From positions 1,426,001 through 1,490,000 of the forward strand of contig JAVHNS010000003.1 in the NCBI GenBank assembly GCA_036872755.1: a stretch of DNA of 64,000 nt. Direction: 5' to 3'. Under the pieces are notes generated by a model. It saw nothing but the letters and a program-made list of their open reading frames with translations, searched no databases and had not been told where the DNA came from. The position numbers and the translations under genes were made by a program. This document shows positions 48,724-61,166 of the stretch, piece by piece (the first letter of the stretch is position 1; each line of letters starts with the position of its first letter). This stretch comes from Orbilia blumenaviensis (taxonomy: Eukaryota; Ascomycota; Orbiliomycetes; Orbiliales; Orbiliaceae).

Positions 48724-48776
48724 GTGTCTGTCAGTCTTTCAGTCTGTCTGTCCGTTTGTCTGTCTGTCTATCTGTT
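48724..48776. repeat. GTCT tetranucleotide repeat
   Basis: Imperfect GTCT/GTTT units, about 1.1 kb upstream of the BEACH gene start. Confidence 0.8.
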
Positions 48777-49222
48777 TGCAGTCGCAGTTGCAGTTGCATT
48801 TCGGTTCTGATCTAAGTTCACGTTCAAGCTCAAGTTCAAGTTCAGCCGGGCCTGCGTGCCTGCCAGGATAGCTTATTTTTATCTCCCCCCCACACCGCGT
48901 GGTCTGGGCTTGAATCTGTAAAACCGAGCGGTTTGCAGGCAGACGGGCAGGCAGGCACCTGCAAGAGCAATAACTACATGTACAGACCACATCTTTCAGA
49001 ACATTCAAAGCTGAACCTACCAATCTAATATCCACTTACTTACCTTCTATCATCGTCCACGGGTTTATTTTGTTTTAACCCTTCTCTCTGAATTGCTGTT
49101 ACTGGTGCTGATAGATACTAGTATACTCTGAAGCAGTATCGGCCGATTCACCAAAACTCTCCTCTCTTCACTAACTACAGGCGGCGGCGGCGGCCGACCC
49201 TAGCCTGCACAGTCTTCAATCG

Positions 49223-49359
49223 GTAAGTTTACTTTATTTATTTTTCTTGAAATTTTACGCCCTCGAGGAGGAAAAGGAGGAGGAACTGCATGAGATTTGA
49301 TTCCTTTACTCTTAAAATACTTAATTAGAATATTTATTTTAATTACTCAAGTGGTTTAG
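49223..49359 (+). other. Possible 5' UTR intron of the BEACH gene
   Basis: A strong donor (GTAAGTTTAC) at 49223 and a plausible acceptor (TGGTTTAG ending 49359) bracket AT-rich sequence with a TTAATTA branch-like stretch, about 530 bases before the start codon. This rests on splice signals only. Confidence 0.3.
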
Positions 49360-49890
49360 CACTGACCCGGCTTCGTAAAGAACGATAGTCTGGAATTCGA
49401 AATTCGAAAGTCGAAAGTCTTGTTGCTCGGAAATCGCTATCATAAGCGGACCGGTGCGGTGGGGCTCCGTCCGCGAACGCTACCCTTGATCTCACGATCA
49501 CGACCACAAACCTGCAACTTGCAACTGAACTGCAACCACTTATCGGTTGGAATATCATGTGGTGATAGTGACGAAACGCCTAATACATACATAGTACCGC
49601 TTACTCCTCTCTCTCTCTCTGGAAGAATACTCTCTCCTCTTCCGGATAATTCCCCTGAACCCAAAACTCAACTTAACTGTCGAAAAATACACAAATCCCA
49701 GAGACCCTGGTTCCCTCCCGGCTGGTATAACTTCCTTTCGTCAAAAAAAACAAGGTCTCCCTCCATGAGATCCAGCACGAGTAGCTCGTCCACCAGTCCT
49801 TAGTCAGGTATAGACGGCTGCTACCACCACAACCACCGGAGCAGCTGTAATTGCAATCGGTCCGCAGACGGGTCCAGCCGGCCATTCCCC

Positions 49891-52800
49891 ATGTTGCCCG
49901 CCAATGGACCGCCACACCGAGCCCGTGGCGTCTCCACCTCATTTGCGCCCGAGCAGCAGCGTCTGGCTGCCGAAATAGATCCCGTCCTGCAGCAGATCTC
50001 CGAGCCGTTACAATCCGTCTCCGCCGTTCCCGATAAACTCCCACAGCTCCTGCAGCTCCGGAGCAGTCTGAAGCAACTGCCTGATGGGTCATGGCAGGAG
50101 GTTTTCCGGGTCCTGGGAGGCTTCGACTCTCTTCTCCAGGCCTTGACCAATGTTGCTGGGTTTTATAGCTTGGAGGATGCCGAAGATGTTAGATTGTGTC
50201 TTTTTGATTATCTGAAATGCGTCTTCAATCTGCTTTCGGAGAGTATGGTGGGCCATGTGGGGAACAAGAGGTTCTTTGGCAAGAAGGTTGGCTTTGAGGC
50301 CCTGCAGCGTGGGCTGGCAGCTACGGGGATACCCGTAATTGCTCCGGACTTGCTCTTCGGTCTGTTATTCGCCTTTGGTATAAACGACGAGACCTTTGCG
50401 ACTTTCATCATCCGAGCCCGTCGGGATCTGCCAGAATCTGAGGCTGAAACGGCAAATCATGTCCGTGAGAAGACGAAGTCTGCTTTCAGTGGAGGGGATC
50501 TGTTGCACCACGCTTCCATACTGCCAGTTATTATCAATTTCTTTAATATGCTGGAGCTGGATAAGGTGACTTCGGTTGCAACATTACAGGCGATACTGTC
50601 GTTGTCTCAGTCTAGCCAGCACAATCTGAACGAGGTGCACAGGAGTGGGATACTCTCGACGTTCATACTACCCAAGCTGTGGCCTGTCAATCCCGACGAC
50701 GAGCTTCGATCGATATATTCTGAGATCGCCTACACATTAATCGTGCTCGGCGTCAACACCCCGAATGATGCAAAAGTGATATTTAAGGAGGCTATCGAAG
50801 AGCCGAGCGCTGCCGACTTTCTGCTATTTGCACTGAAGAAGTCTCGCACCCCACCTTTAATTCAATTCGATTTATCGCTCCACGGTTACGCATCTGTCGA
50901 AATCACAACTCTAGGCCGTGCTTTCCCACCCTCGAGCGGTGGTTACACATTTGCGTTATGGGTGTACATCGACAACTTCGACGACTCCGTGCACACAACC
51001 CTCTTTGGGGTGTTCGACGGCTCGCAAAAGTGCTTTGTGCTAGCGTATCTAGAACAGGACTCGCATAAACTCATCCTTCAGACTTCGGTTTCCTCGGCTA
51101 AAGCGTCGATACGGTTTAGAAACTTTGTGTTTGAGGAGAAGACTTGGTATCACATTGCGGTAGCTCACAGGCGTGGGAAAGCTACGAGTGCGGCTAAAGC
51201 GCTGCTATACGTTAATGGAGATTTCATCGAACAGAGTAAATGCTCGTATCCCTCGAGCCCGCCGACGAATAATGTCCCTGTCCAGGCATTCTTGGGGACA
51301 CCGGCTGACCTATCGCCCAGGATTGGGCATGGAGTTCTGTCATCGAAATGGAGTGTTGCGAACGCCTTTCTATTCGAAGAGATAATATCCGACGATCTGA
51401 TTGCGGTACATTACAACCTTGGGCCTCGTTATTATGGTAATTTCCAGGATTGTCTGGGTAGCTTCCAGACATACGAGGCCAGCGCTTCTCTCAACATGCG
51501 CAATGAGGTCATGCATCCTGGGAAAGAAGAAAAGTCGGATATCATATCAGCTATTCGCCAAAAGGCGTCGTCTGTCATGGGGGAGAACAAAGTTCTGCTG
51601 AATATTTCTGCCACTGCAGTGCTTGATGATGCTCATGACATTCCGAACGATACCAAGATTTTGTCGGAGAAGATTAGTCGTCAGGCATCGAAGAATTTGC
51701 AAAGCTTTGTGCGTAAGGGCCCAATTGCTTTGAATGGTGCTATACCGTTTATTAGTGATGCACTCACTCTACCGCAAGGTACTGCTGTTATGACTGGTGA
51801 CCCGGTTATTCTTTATCCTGGGAGCTTGGATAATGCGGCGTGGAAGATCGGTGGCGCTGCTGCTGTGACTTTGAAACTTGTTGAGGCTGCGAAGACGCCG
51901 GAGGAGGTCTGCAAAGCAGTTGAGATCCTTTTTGAAACGATCAAGGGAAATTGGAGGAATTCAGAGGCCATGGAAAAGGAAAATGGCTTCGGAATTCTTG
52001 CGTATTTGCTGCGCACCAAGGAAATCAACGGAGTCGTGTGCCGACAGCTGCTGGATCTCATTCTCAACTTCGTCGGATACAACGATGAACGGCCTGAGGA
52101 ATCGATTTTGATAAACCCGCTTGCTTACCGTGTGCTCCTGGTTGATTTTGAGCTCTGGAGGAAGGCTGATATCCCGACACAAAAGGCCTACTTTGCGCAA
52201 TTCATCGTTTTTGGATCTGGTAGCATTAATCATCGATTCAACGCGAAGCGACTTCTGAGGATGAGAATCGTAAAGAAGTTGATACATGCTTTGAAAAGCG
52301 ATGCATTTTCGATGGAAGTTATTCCCGACTTTTTGGCGGCCTTCAAGTCTCTTATCAGTGCTAATTTCTCGGCGGAGACTTTGCGGTCGTTGTCACTCTT
52401 TATCACGTACTCGCTCTATTCTGGGAGTCAGATCAAGAGTTTGCGACATAAGAAGAGTACATTTGTGATGAAAAGGACGGACTCGGATGGATTGTCCCCG
52501 ATATCGTCTACAAAACGTATCAACGACTTCGGGTTGAAGCGACAGGTTGGGCTGATGATGCTAGAGATGTATTCGGAGTTGCTATGCGAATCTTCTAGTA
52601 CGACTAATATCATGAAGTTTGCCAGGACGGTTACTAATAGGGTGAGTTTTGCCTTGTTGATTTTGTGTAGAGTCCTTTCTAATGTTGGAGTAGTGGTTGT
52701 TATACCTTTTGGACGATGGCAATTCGAACGTTATTGCTTGTGCCATGAAGATTCTAGCCCGTATACTCGTTGTACACGGGCAGAGTTATATTTCGAAATT

Positions 52801-55800
52801 TGCCGGGAAGACGTCCGGATTCTTGGTTCTTCGACGCCGTCTTAGGAAGTGGTGGCGGGTGCCGGAGATCTGGATGTCGGCGTTCTCTATATTCCTTGGA
52901 GTTGATATTGCGAAAGTGGATCTTTCCAAACCGCTTGTGCTGTATCACCTTATCAATACCTTCAACTTTGATGATAAGGATGGGAGGTTTATTTGTTCGG
53001 ATATGTGGGCTGTCATTGCGACGATGTTGAAGACTGCTGTGAATGATATTACGAAGAGTCAGCAGGAGGCGGCGAGGGTTCAGGCTCCGAAGAATAGGCT
53101 TCTTAACCCAGAGGATGCGGAGAAGAAGCATAACCGAAGGAGGTCTTTGTCTTTGGATACGCAGCTGACTCTGATGACTCTTGGTGAAGGTATGTTTTTT
53201 TTTTTTTTTCTTCTTATTTTTTGGGTGTGAATGCTTTTTTGCTAATTTTTTGACGGTAGTTCGTGAACCCGTGGACCGTACACCGGCTGATGCGGAGAAG
53301 ATGGTCAATGCGATTGTTCACTTCTTGGCCGATTTACAGCAAAATTGTGCGCCGTTCAAGGAGTTTTGCTCGGGGACCGTGTTCTTGAAGGAGATTCTCG
53401 ATATTCTTTTCCCGATTATCTGTGATACGGATCAACTCAGTGCCGAAACCGAGCTCGACCTCACGCTTGCTGATGATGCCGAAGATAAAATCCGCCAGGG
53501 CCATTCTGTTAGCCAGACCAACATACTGCAAGCTACTAGCTCTGCGGTATGGTCGACTGTCACGGATAACAGTGCAACTAGGGCGATTCCATTTCGAAGA
53601 GGGTCTTCGTTTATCATTATCGATTCGGATGGGGCGTCGGCTACAACACCTTCAGGCTCTCGTTTGGTGCCCGCTGTGAATTCTACGTCTATCGAAATTG
53701 CAAAGGTTAAGAGTGGTGTTGTGTCAAGTAATCAATTGGTCTCGAGTCTGGTGGATATTGTGGTGGCTGTGTTTAAAACAATGCTGCTTGAGAGAAGAGA
53801 GTTTGCTGGGTTTGGGCTGGCTACTAAGGTATGGTTTCCCTGAAATAGGTGATTATGGGTTTTCGAGAGTCTGACTTTTGGTACTAGATACCGCCGGGGA
53901 CACTTGACCAACGGATTTACTTTGAGTCGTATATTGTTCGGAACACCCTTTCGTTGATGAAGAATGATATTTCGCTTGATCTGAAGCTTTTGACCGAGCC
54001 TCGTATTTTGACGAATTTGGGGAGGTTGGCTTATCATCTTGCGCAGTCGATATCCGAAGGTTTGTGAATATAAACCAAAATTTATTTTCATCATGATGCT
54101 GATAATGGTTTACAGGATGGTTTGCTACTGGAGGCCCACAGCTGCTCGAGTTTATCGGCGTTATTTTGGAGTACATCGAACGCCCTGAAGTCTCGAGTAC
54201 CAAGAGCGTACGGCTTTGCAATCAGACAATTCTAAGTCTTCGCACGACTTTTATCAAGCTACTATGGCGACAGTTTTCAGCTTTAATGAGCATGGAGGAT
54301 GGAGAAGCTGCTATTGTTGAATTCCTGCAGCAGCTTCTTATCTGGAACCAAGCCATTCTTACGACTGAACTTCAGGATCTGGACACTATTCGGATATTTT
54401 CGTATTTCCTTTATGTCTTCCTTACGGATGAGAAGAACAGTATTCGGACTATTAGTCTGCAACTGCTTAGGCTTGTTCTTACGAGGAAGTCTTTGGAGAT
54501 TGCACAGATTTTGATTGGGCCGAAGACGCCGCCGGAGCTTAAGCCGACTTTGAATGATATGTTGAAGATTTCTGATCTTGTGAGTAGTATATATACATTT
54601 TTAAATTTTGCTATGGATATATGGGACTAACGGCGTGGTAGGATGATGTCCAATCTCTGGAATGGATTGAGAAGCATCAGAATGAGCTCGACACGTTCTT
54701 CTTCGGTGGGTTGGCTCAGACTTGGGATGGCTACGTATCAGAGGAAAACAAGCGTGTCAAAGAAGCAGCCCGTGCGAGGATCACCCAGCGTAAAGACAAA
54801 CTAAAAGGATGGGCGCTCGAGAACATCAACAACGAAGATGCGTATAATAAGCATAGAAATGCATCGTCGGTGTGGACGTCCAACATCTACGCTGGAGAAC
54901 ACCTGAAGTATCAACGAGCCTACCAGGACCATCAAGATAACGTTGCGTTTATGATCCAGGTGCACACAAAACTCACCAGGGAATTGACAAGGCCAAGTGG
55001 GCTGCTTGATACCGGGGAGCCTCAGAAATGGCAGTTGGATATCTCGGAGGGGAGGAATAGGATGAGGAAGAGGTTGTTGCCGGATTTGAGAACGCAGGAA
55101 CGGGAGTATGGGCCGAAGCAGAGGGGGACGGAGTTGGCTATTGGGACTATGGCTTCAAGCAGTACTCCGGTGTCGAATACTCCACCGCCACCGGCTATGA
55201 TTGAGGACGATCGCATGTCTCTCCGAGCTGTTACCTCCGATACTAGAGACAATGGGAGCATGATTAATGGGGGTGATAACATGGAGGATGACTTTGAACT
55301 AGTCGACGACCCGAAGAACGACGACGAGGAATACGAAGATAAGAACCGAAAAGTCCTACGCAGTCTTCAACACGGCGAAGTTGTCCAGTTCGTCAGCAAT
55401 GTGTCACGCGTACTGGGTCTTAGCATCTGCGAGGGCTTGTTGATCCTCGGACGGGAGAATTTGTATATGATAGATAATTTTTTCCAAAAGTCTGATGGGG
55501 AGATTATTAATGTCTGGCAGGCGCCTCCGTCGGAGAGAGATCAGTATTTACAGACGATTGCTGGATTGGATGCTGAGAAGTCGAGGTCGACTAGTGCGGA
55601 GCATGATACAAGACAATGGGCTTGGAAGGAGTTACTGTCGGTTTCGAAGAGGAAGTTTTTGTTTAGGGATGTAGCTTTGGAGTTGTTCTTTTCTGATGGA
55701 AGGAATTACTTGTTGACGACTATGACGCAGAAGGATAGAGATGTGCTTCATTCGAAGCTGGCGGCACGAATACCGGCGAATCAGCAACCACAGATCGGTG

Positions 55801-57857
55801 GCCGACACAACGAGGAGGCTTGGTTGGTGGAGACGATGGGTCAACCTGGCACTGGATTGAGTCCTATATCCTTCGGTGGGAAACTGGCAAACGTTTTCCT
55901 GGCTGCTTCCGCGAATCCGGCAACGAAGAGGTGGCTTAAGCATGAGATTTCGAATTTTCACTATTTGATCCTGGTGAATGCCATGGCGGGTAGGACGTTC
56001 AACGATCTCACGCAGTACCCTGTCTTCCCCTGGGTCCTGGCGGATTATACGAGCGAAGAGCTGGATCTTACGAATCCTAAGACGTTCCGTGATTTTTCGA
56101 AGCCGATGGGTGCGCAGACGCCAGAGCGTGCCCGTGAGTTTCAGGAAAGATATCGCGCATTGCAGGATCTCGGGGATAGTAAAGCGCCGCCGTTTCACTA
56201 TGGAACACATTACTCGTCTGCTATGATTGTGTGTTCGTATCTCATTCGGATGCATCCGTTTGTGGATTCTTATCTACTGCTGCAAGGTGGAAATTTTGAC
56301 CACGCGGATCGTTTGTTTTATTCAATAGAGAAGGCATGGTTGTCTGCTTCGAAGGATACGACGATGGATGTTAGAGAGCTCATTCCAGAGTTTTTCTTCC
56401 TTCCGGAGCTGTTGATTAACAGCAATTCGTTCAACTTTGGTTTCAGACAGGCGAACGGGCAGGCGGTTGATAATGTTATACTACCTCCCTGGGCCAAGGG
56501 TGACCCTAAGATCTTTATCGCCAAACACCGAGAAGCTCTTGAGAGTCCCTATGTCAGCGAGCATCTACACGACTGGATTGATCTCGTCTTTGGATTCAAG
56601 CAGAAGGGCGATGCGGCGGTCGAAGCGACGAATGTGTTCCATCATCTATCGTACTCCGGGGCTATTGACCTCGGCAGTATTATTGATCCCGTCGAGAGAA
56701 CCGCAGCCATCGGTATCATTCACAATTTTGGACAGACACCACATCAGATCTTTACACGGCCGCATCCGCAGAGGGAGAATTCGGTGAGGAATACGAGTCG
56801 GTTAGATGGGAGTGTTGAGAGTCTGATAAGGCTGCCGTTCCCGTTGTTAGATACTCGGGAGAAGGTGAATCAGATTGATTGGTCCCATCGGACGTCGAAG
56901 GTGGTTCCGTCGTCTGAGTTTAGGATTTCTATCAGTCCTGCGTTTGATAAGTACCTTGAGTGGGGGTATATTGATGGTGGAGTTAGGTTTTATGATGCTG
57001 AGAGTAGGAGGATGATTGCTATGTTTGAGCATCTTCATCAAGACCAGATTTCTGCGGTGTTGGTTGTTGATGAACAGGTCTTTGTCACTGGGGGGTGTGA
57101 TTGCACGGTGACGATTTGGAAGATGGAGCATAGCAAGACGTTTGATATCCACCCGACTGCATGCTTACAAGGCCATTGCGCCGCTATTACTCACTTGGCG
57201 GTCTCACGTTCGTTTGGGCTACTCGTCACTGGTGATGCTGCCGGGGTGATAATTGTCTGGGATCTGAGTCGGAAGACTTATATTCGGAAATTGGGAGAGC
57301 ATGCTTCAATCCAGTGCATTACTTTGAATGATGTTACCGGCGATATTCTGGTTAGCGGGCCCACTGAAATGACGCTTTATACGCTCAATGGCGAATTGGT
57401 GCTTCGCAAGTCAATCGAGGAGGCTTGTCCGGATCAGGTTATTATGTCTACGGCATTTTATGAGGGCGTCAGTAATGAGTGGTTGGAGAGGGAGTTGATT
57501 TTCACCGGACATCGCCGTGGGATTGTTAATGTGAGTTTCTAACCTATTCTATTTTTAATGAGGAAATGTACTAACCTGAGGGGGGATATAGATTTGGAGC
57601 AAGCAGATTGTCAACGGGAGGTTTGATCTGACGTTGGTTAAGTCCCTGCAGCATATCAATCCTTATCAGTCGCAGGCCACGGTTTCGGCATCGATCACGG
57701 CTATTCTACCGATGCCCCGTAACGTCTTTACTGGAGACGAATGGGGAAGAATCGTAAGTTCTAATCTTCTAATTTGCTAGTGGTATATTGGGAAATATGC
57801 TAATATATGGGATGGTGTGAATAGTATCAATGGGATTGTGTATCGAAGTCGTCGTGA
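49891..57857 (+). CDS. BPH1: BEACH-WD40 protein (beige homologue)
   Basis: Eight exons: 49891-52641, 52694-53189, 53260-53828, 53888-54059, 54116-54579, 54642-57530, 57592-57753 and 57825-57857; 2511 residues with continuous phase. BEACH proteins act in vesicle fusion and fission, vacuolar/lysosomal sorting and autophagy. Order: helical armadillo-like region, a concanavalin-like lectin domain near 346-510 (SGGYTFALWVYIDNF), more helical repeats, a PH-like domain near 1724-1830, the BEACH domain near 1897-2194 (NFHYLILVNAMAGRTFNDL, YPVFPWVLADYTSEELDL, FHYGTHYSSAMIVCSYLIR, FFFLPELLINSN) and C-terminal WD40 repeats ending GRIYQWDCVSKSS. The last exon codes only ten residues and completes the final WD blade. 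The start is the first ATG of the long open frame; the immediate N-terminus is less certain. Confidence 0.92.
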
Positions 57858-58585
57858 GACCTCTTCTTTTGTGAATAATTGCTATGTACATGCGTGCTAG
57901 GGTTGGGGTTGGGGTTGGGGAGATGCTTGAACTCGGTTGTTATTGGGGCGTGCTTTCTCTATTGCCTATGGCTTTTTTTGTAACCTTTCCTTTCCTTCTC
58001 CTTTCCCGTTTTATGCGGTGTATGCATCTTGAAGTGTGAATAGAAAAGCGGCGATTCTCTTTTTTTTTGTTTATGGTTTTTTCCCCTCTATAGCTTGTAT
58101 TTGATCATGCGACTTTGTACCCGATAAATGTACGGGATGTCGATTCGAAGGCGTTCTTGGATGTGGGGTTTAGCCTTTGTGAGTGTGCGAGTGAGTGATT
58201 GTGTGTGCGCGGTCGAAATATCCTTGTTTATATTACTATATTGTTATTTTGGAGGTTGGATTTGTGCCGGGATATACGAACAGAGTGCGCATCTTCCGAA
58301 GATGATGGACAGATGTCCAGTTTGTGGGGAAAACAGCCCAAAATATTTAAAAATGTGTTCATAATAATTGCGTCGCTGATGTCCCCTCTTCGGATTTCTC
58401 TTTTGGGGGTCTGTGGGGACCCCGGAGTTTTTTTAGACTTCTTATTATTACGGCTACACTTAACGGGTTTATCGATATCGTCCTTCTGGTTCCGTTCCTG
58501 ATTGTTTTTGTACTAAGTATCCCCCCTTGTCGGATTTATTTATAATTAGTCTTCGGTATACCGTCGGATATACGATTTGATCGAA
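57858..58585. other. Intergenic region between BEACH gene and next gene
   Basis: 728 bases holding the BEACH 3' flank and the promoter of the next gene on the same strand. It starts with GGGGTT repeats (57899-57920) and has T/C-rich stretches. No gene seen. Confidence 0.6.
57899..57920. repeat. TTGGGG tandem repeat
   Basis: Three and a half GGGGTT units 42 bases after the BEACH stop codon. Four G runs could fold as a G-quadruplex in DNA or in the 3' UTR RNA. It is not the TTAGGG telomere unit usual for Pezizomycotina. Confidence 0.8.
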
Positions 58586-60258
58586 ATGTCTAGCGTCGAG
58601 GTTAGAGGTAGTACTGCTGCAGCGGCGGCGGCGCTTCGAGGGCAGAGTTTTAGTTCCAGCTTTGGGCCGAGTGAATCACGGAAATTGTCATTGTTCCCGG
58701 CGACACCGAGGTAAGTTCTTTGTGGATTTGTTTTAATATAGGTATTCCAGGGATTGTTCTGATGTTCGGATCATATTACAGTCGAAGCAGCAGTCGTGCA
58801 TCAAGTGTTCGATATGGCGTTCCTACTCGAGCTTCGGAGTTACTTCCAATGCACCAGGGCGGGTATACTTCAAACCAATTCTCCCGCTCAGGGATATTCA
58901 GAAGCCATTCCTCTGCTTCAACGACTACACCCCGACGACCTACTTTTGGCGTCGCCAGATCTGGGTCTACGAATCTTAAAAGACGGGGGTCACAGAGTTA
59001 TCTTCGAAGAACCCAGTCTTTGTATGCACGCGGAGAACCGGTTTATATCGAACAACCGTTCCGAATGGAAGAGAAACCGGCTTTTCTCCCAGCTAGTTCC
59101 AGACCTGGATGTTCGCCTGTCTTCTTGCCCATGCCTAGGACTTTACGTGATCCTGATGCTTTGGGGACCAAGAGAGCTCCTGGGACTGGGAGAAGGTTTC
59201 CTGTTTCTTTGAGGGTTAATATCTTTGAGAAGGCTCGTTGGTTGGGAAGACGGGTTTCGCAGAGTTTTAGAAGGTCGAAGGGGTCTTTGCCTGTTCAGGG
59301 ATTTCCGGTTCAGCAGGTTCATTCTGAGACGAGACATTATGGAATGGAGTCTTATCGGATGTCATCTGGGTATGCGGAAACCGAGGGGTCGCAGTATGCG
59401 GATACGGTTATTCACAATCGGCTTTGGGAGAATCAGAGTTATACGACTAGTCTTGATAATCAAGATGATTATTTCACTCGTGCTCCGCCGTCAGAAGTTG
59501 ATGGAGGCTCACCGACGGCACCGGGGAGGGTTTCTACCGTGGAGTCTATTCCTGAGGAGGAAGAGGGGGGGGAACAACCGGTGGGGAGGAGTAGGGAAGG
59601 GCAAAGGGGTTTTACGCCGTTCACGCATCCTACGGATCTTAATGGGGTTGATTCGAGAAGGGTTTATAGTGCGCTTATGAAGAGTCTTACGCAGAAGTTT
59701 AGTGTGGGGAGACCACCGCGTGCTAGTGAGACTATTCCGGAGGAAGTGGAGCCTCAAGAGGAGGAGGAGGAGGGAGAGCCACGGGTTGGAAGGGTTGAGA
59801 ATGAGAATGTGAGGCCGGTTAGTTTGGGAGGGGTTATGGAGGGGGTTAGGAAGCCGCTTTCGGAGATTGTGCCTAGGGTGAATAATACGATTGTTGAAGA
59901 GGAGGAGGAGGAGGGAGTGGATGGGGAGGGTGAGGGGGGGTTGTTACCGCCTACGCCGGTTATTAGTGTCAGTGTTGGGGTTAAGAGGATTAGGTCTGAT
60001 GATGTGCTTTTTAGTCAGATTGCGCAGCAGCATGAGGTTTGGCAGGAAGAAGCTGGGGGGAGCAATGATGCTGGGACTATCGCGGCTTTGAGGCAGTTGA
60101 GTATTTCGAATGTTGAGAAGGAAGGGGGGGATGTGGCGGGGCAGGGGAGGTTTAGGACTGCTAGTGGAAGGTTGCAGGAGAATAAATTGAAGGAGGGGGA
60201 GGAGAATGAAGAGGAGGGGAAAACGGAGGAAGGTGGTATGGAGCCGGTTTTTATCTGA
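58586..60258 (+). CDS. Unrecognised acidic, disordered protein
   Basis: Two exons, 58586-58710 and 58782-60258, give 533 residues. The intron splits a Ser codon (FPATPR-S-RSSSRASS). I do not recognise the product. The N-terminus has an Ala run and Ser/Arg-rich sequence (SRSSSRASSVRYGVPTR, TTTPRRPTFGVARSGS, KRRGSQSYLRRTQSLYARG). These Arg-x-x-Ser patterns resemble basophilic kinase or 14-3-3 sites. A basic piece (EKARWLGRRVSQSFRRSKG) could bind membrane or nucleic acid. Poly-Glu blocks follow (PEEEEGGEQ, EEVEPQEEEEEGE, EEEEEEGVDGEGEGG). Near the end a short ordered-looking helix (RIRSDDVLFSQIAQQHEVWQ) may be the conserved core. No signal peptide or membrane span. Splice phase and the single long open frame make it a real gene. 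Confidence 0.72.
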
Positions 60259-60902
60259 TATCGATTCTTCTCTTTTTTTTTTCTGCTCGTTTTTCTTTTG
60301 TTTGAAGTTTTGGATTCCTTTTGATTCCTTTTGGATGTTGAGTTTGGAGTTTGAGAGTGATACCCCCCCCTTATATGTCGTTCTTGTTTCTGTGGCTTGT
60401 GGTTCCTTTACAGATTGTTATAATCCTGTCTTTGATTGGGGTCACGTTGCTTTGGCTTTAAATATTGGACGGGCAAGTTGCAATTAGTGGTGGTTCTGCG
60501 CCAGCTGCATGGTTAGAACAGATCAGAATCTGGAGTTTTCGTTTTCTTTTTTTTGGCGCTTAACTTTTTGTTCTTTCGATTTTTGTATCTTTGTTCATGG
60601 CTATTGTCAGGCAGTGGAAGCTAAATATTGGACCGAACCTGTGTCCCTTTTAATACTTAGTCTGGTGTGCGCATATGCATATGTCTCTAAAGTCTGTCGG
60701 TTGATTGGATGGGAGAGTTTGGGTCGTTGTTAGGAGAGTAGTTAGAAAATGTGTTGTTTCTTCAAAATCCAACAAAGTTTATACTTTTTTGGTGTTTCAA
60801 AACCACCAACCCAAATTTGAATATAGCCGGTCCTGGGCAACAAGGGCAAGAGAAAATTTTCCAAAAAAAAGCTAGATTTAGCTTCCATCTTAAGAACGAT
60901 TG
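60259..60902. other. Intergenic region before the 5S gene
   Basis: 644 bases following the acidic-protein gene; T-rich 3' flank, then mixed sequence. No gene seen. Confidence 0.6.
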
Positions 60903-61023
60903 ACATCTGCGTTCATAGCTGGCGGCACACAGGGTATCCCGTCCGCTCTGCCTTACTTAAGCCTCCAAGCGGGCGCTCAGTAGTATAGTGGGTGACCATA
61001 TGCGAATCGCGTCTAACGCAGGT
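60903..61023 (+). rRNA. rrn5: 5S ribosomal RNA gene
   Basis: About 121 bases with the fungal 5S pattern: GGGTATCCCGTCCGCTCTGC, then TACTTAAGC with the internal A-box region, AAGCGGGCGCTCAGTAGTA, and the C-box/loop E part GTGGGTGACCATATGCGAAT. The two ends form helix I: 60905-60913 pairs with 61015-61023 in nine pairs (one G-T). The ends differ from the usual ACATACGAC/GTTGTATGT but still pair. A T run follows as terminator. Single 5S genes scattered among protein genes are normal in filamentous ascomycetes. Exact ends are uncertain by about two bases. Pairing argues for a working copy, although some divergent copies could be pseudogenes. Confidence 0.88.
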
Positions 61024-61026
61024 TTC

Positions 61027-61042
61027 TTTTTTTTTTTTTTTC
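61027..61042 (+). terminator. RNA polymerase III terminator (T16)
   Basis: Sixteen T directly after the 5S sequence on the transcribed strand, the usual Pol III stop signal. Confidence 0.8.
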
Positions 61043-61133
61043 GCTTTTTATTCTTTTGGTGTCTTTTTGTGCTGCTTTGGGATAGTGGCTGTTATAGGAT
61101 TTTCAAGTCTTCTGAGGCGTTACCTAAAATCCG

Positions 61134-61166
<33 letters not shown>

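Larger units (their letters stand above)
42693..49890. other. 7.2 kb interval without a convincing gene
   Basis: This is the largest gene-free stretch in the window, between the divergent OCH1 and BEACH genes. All frames were read. The longest (about 130-157 codons near 45994-46486, both strands, and 120 codons at 48131-48493 minus) lack family similarity, splice partners or coding bias. Repeats within it are listed separately. The left end must contain the OCH1 promoter and the right end the BEACH gene promoter and leader. A long noncoding RNA cannot be excluded from sequence alone. Confidence 0.55.

Noticed and set aside
57899..57920. Interstitial telomere
   Set aside because: The unit is GGGGTT, not the usual TTAGGG of these fungi, and only about three and a half copies are present.
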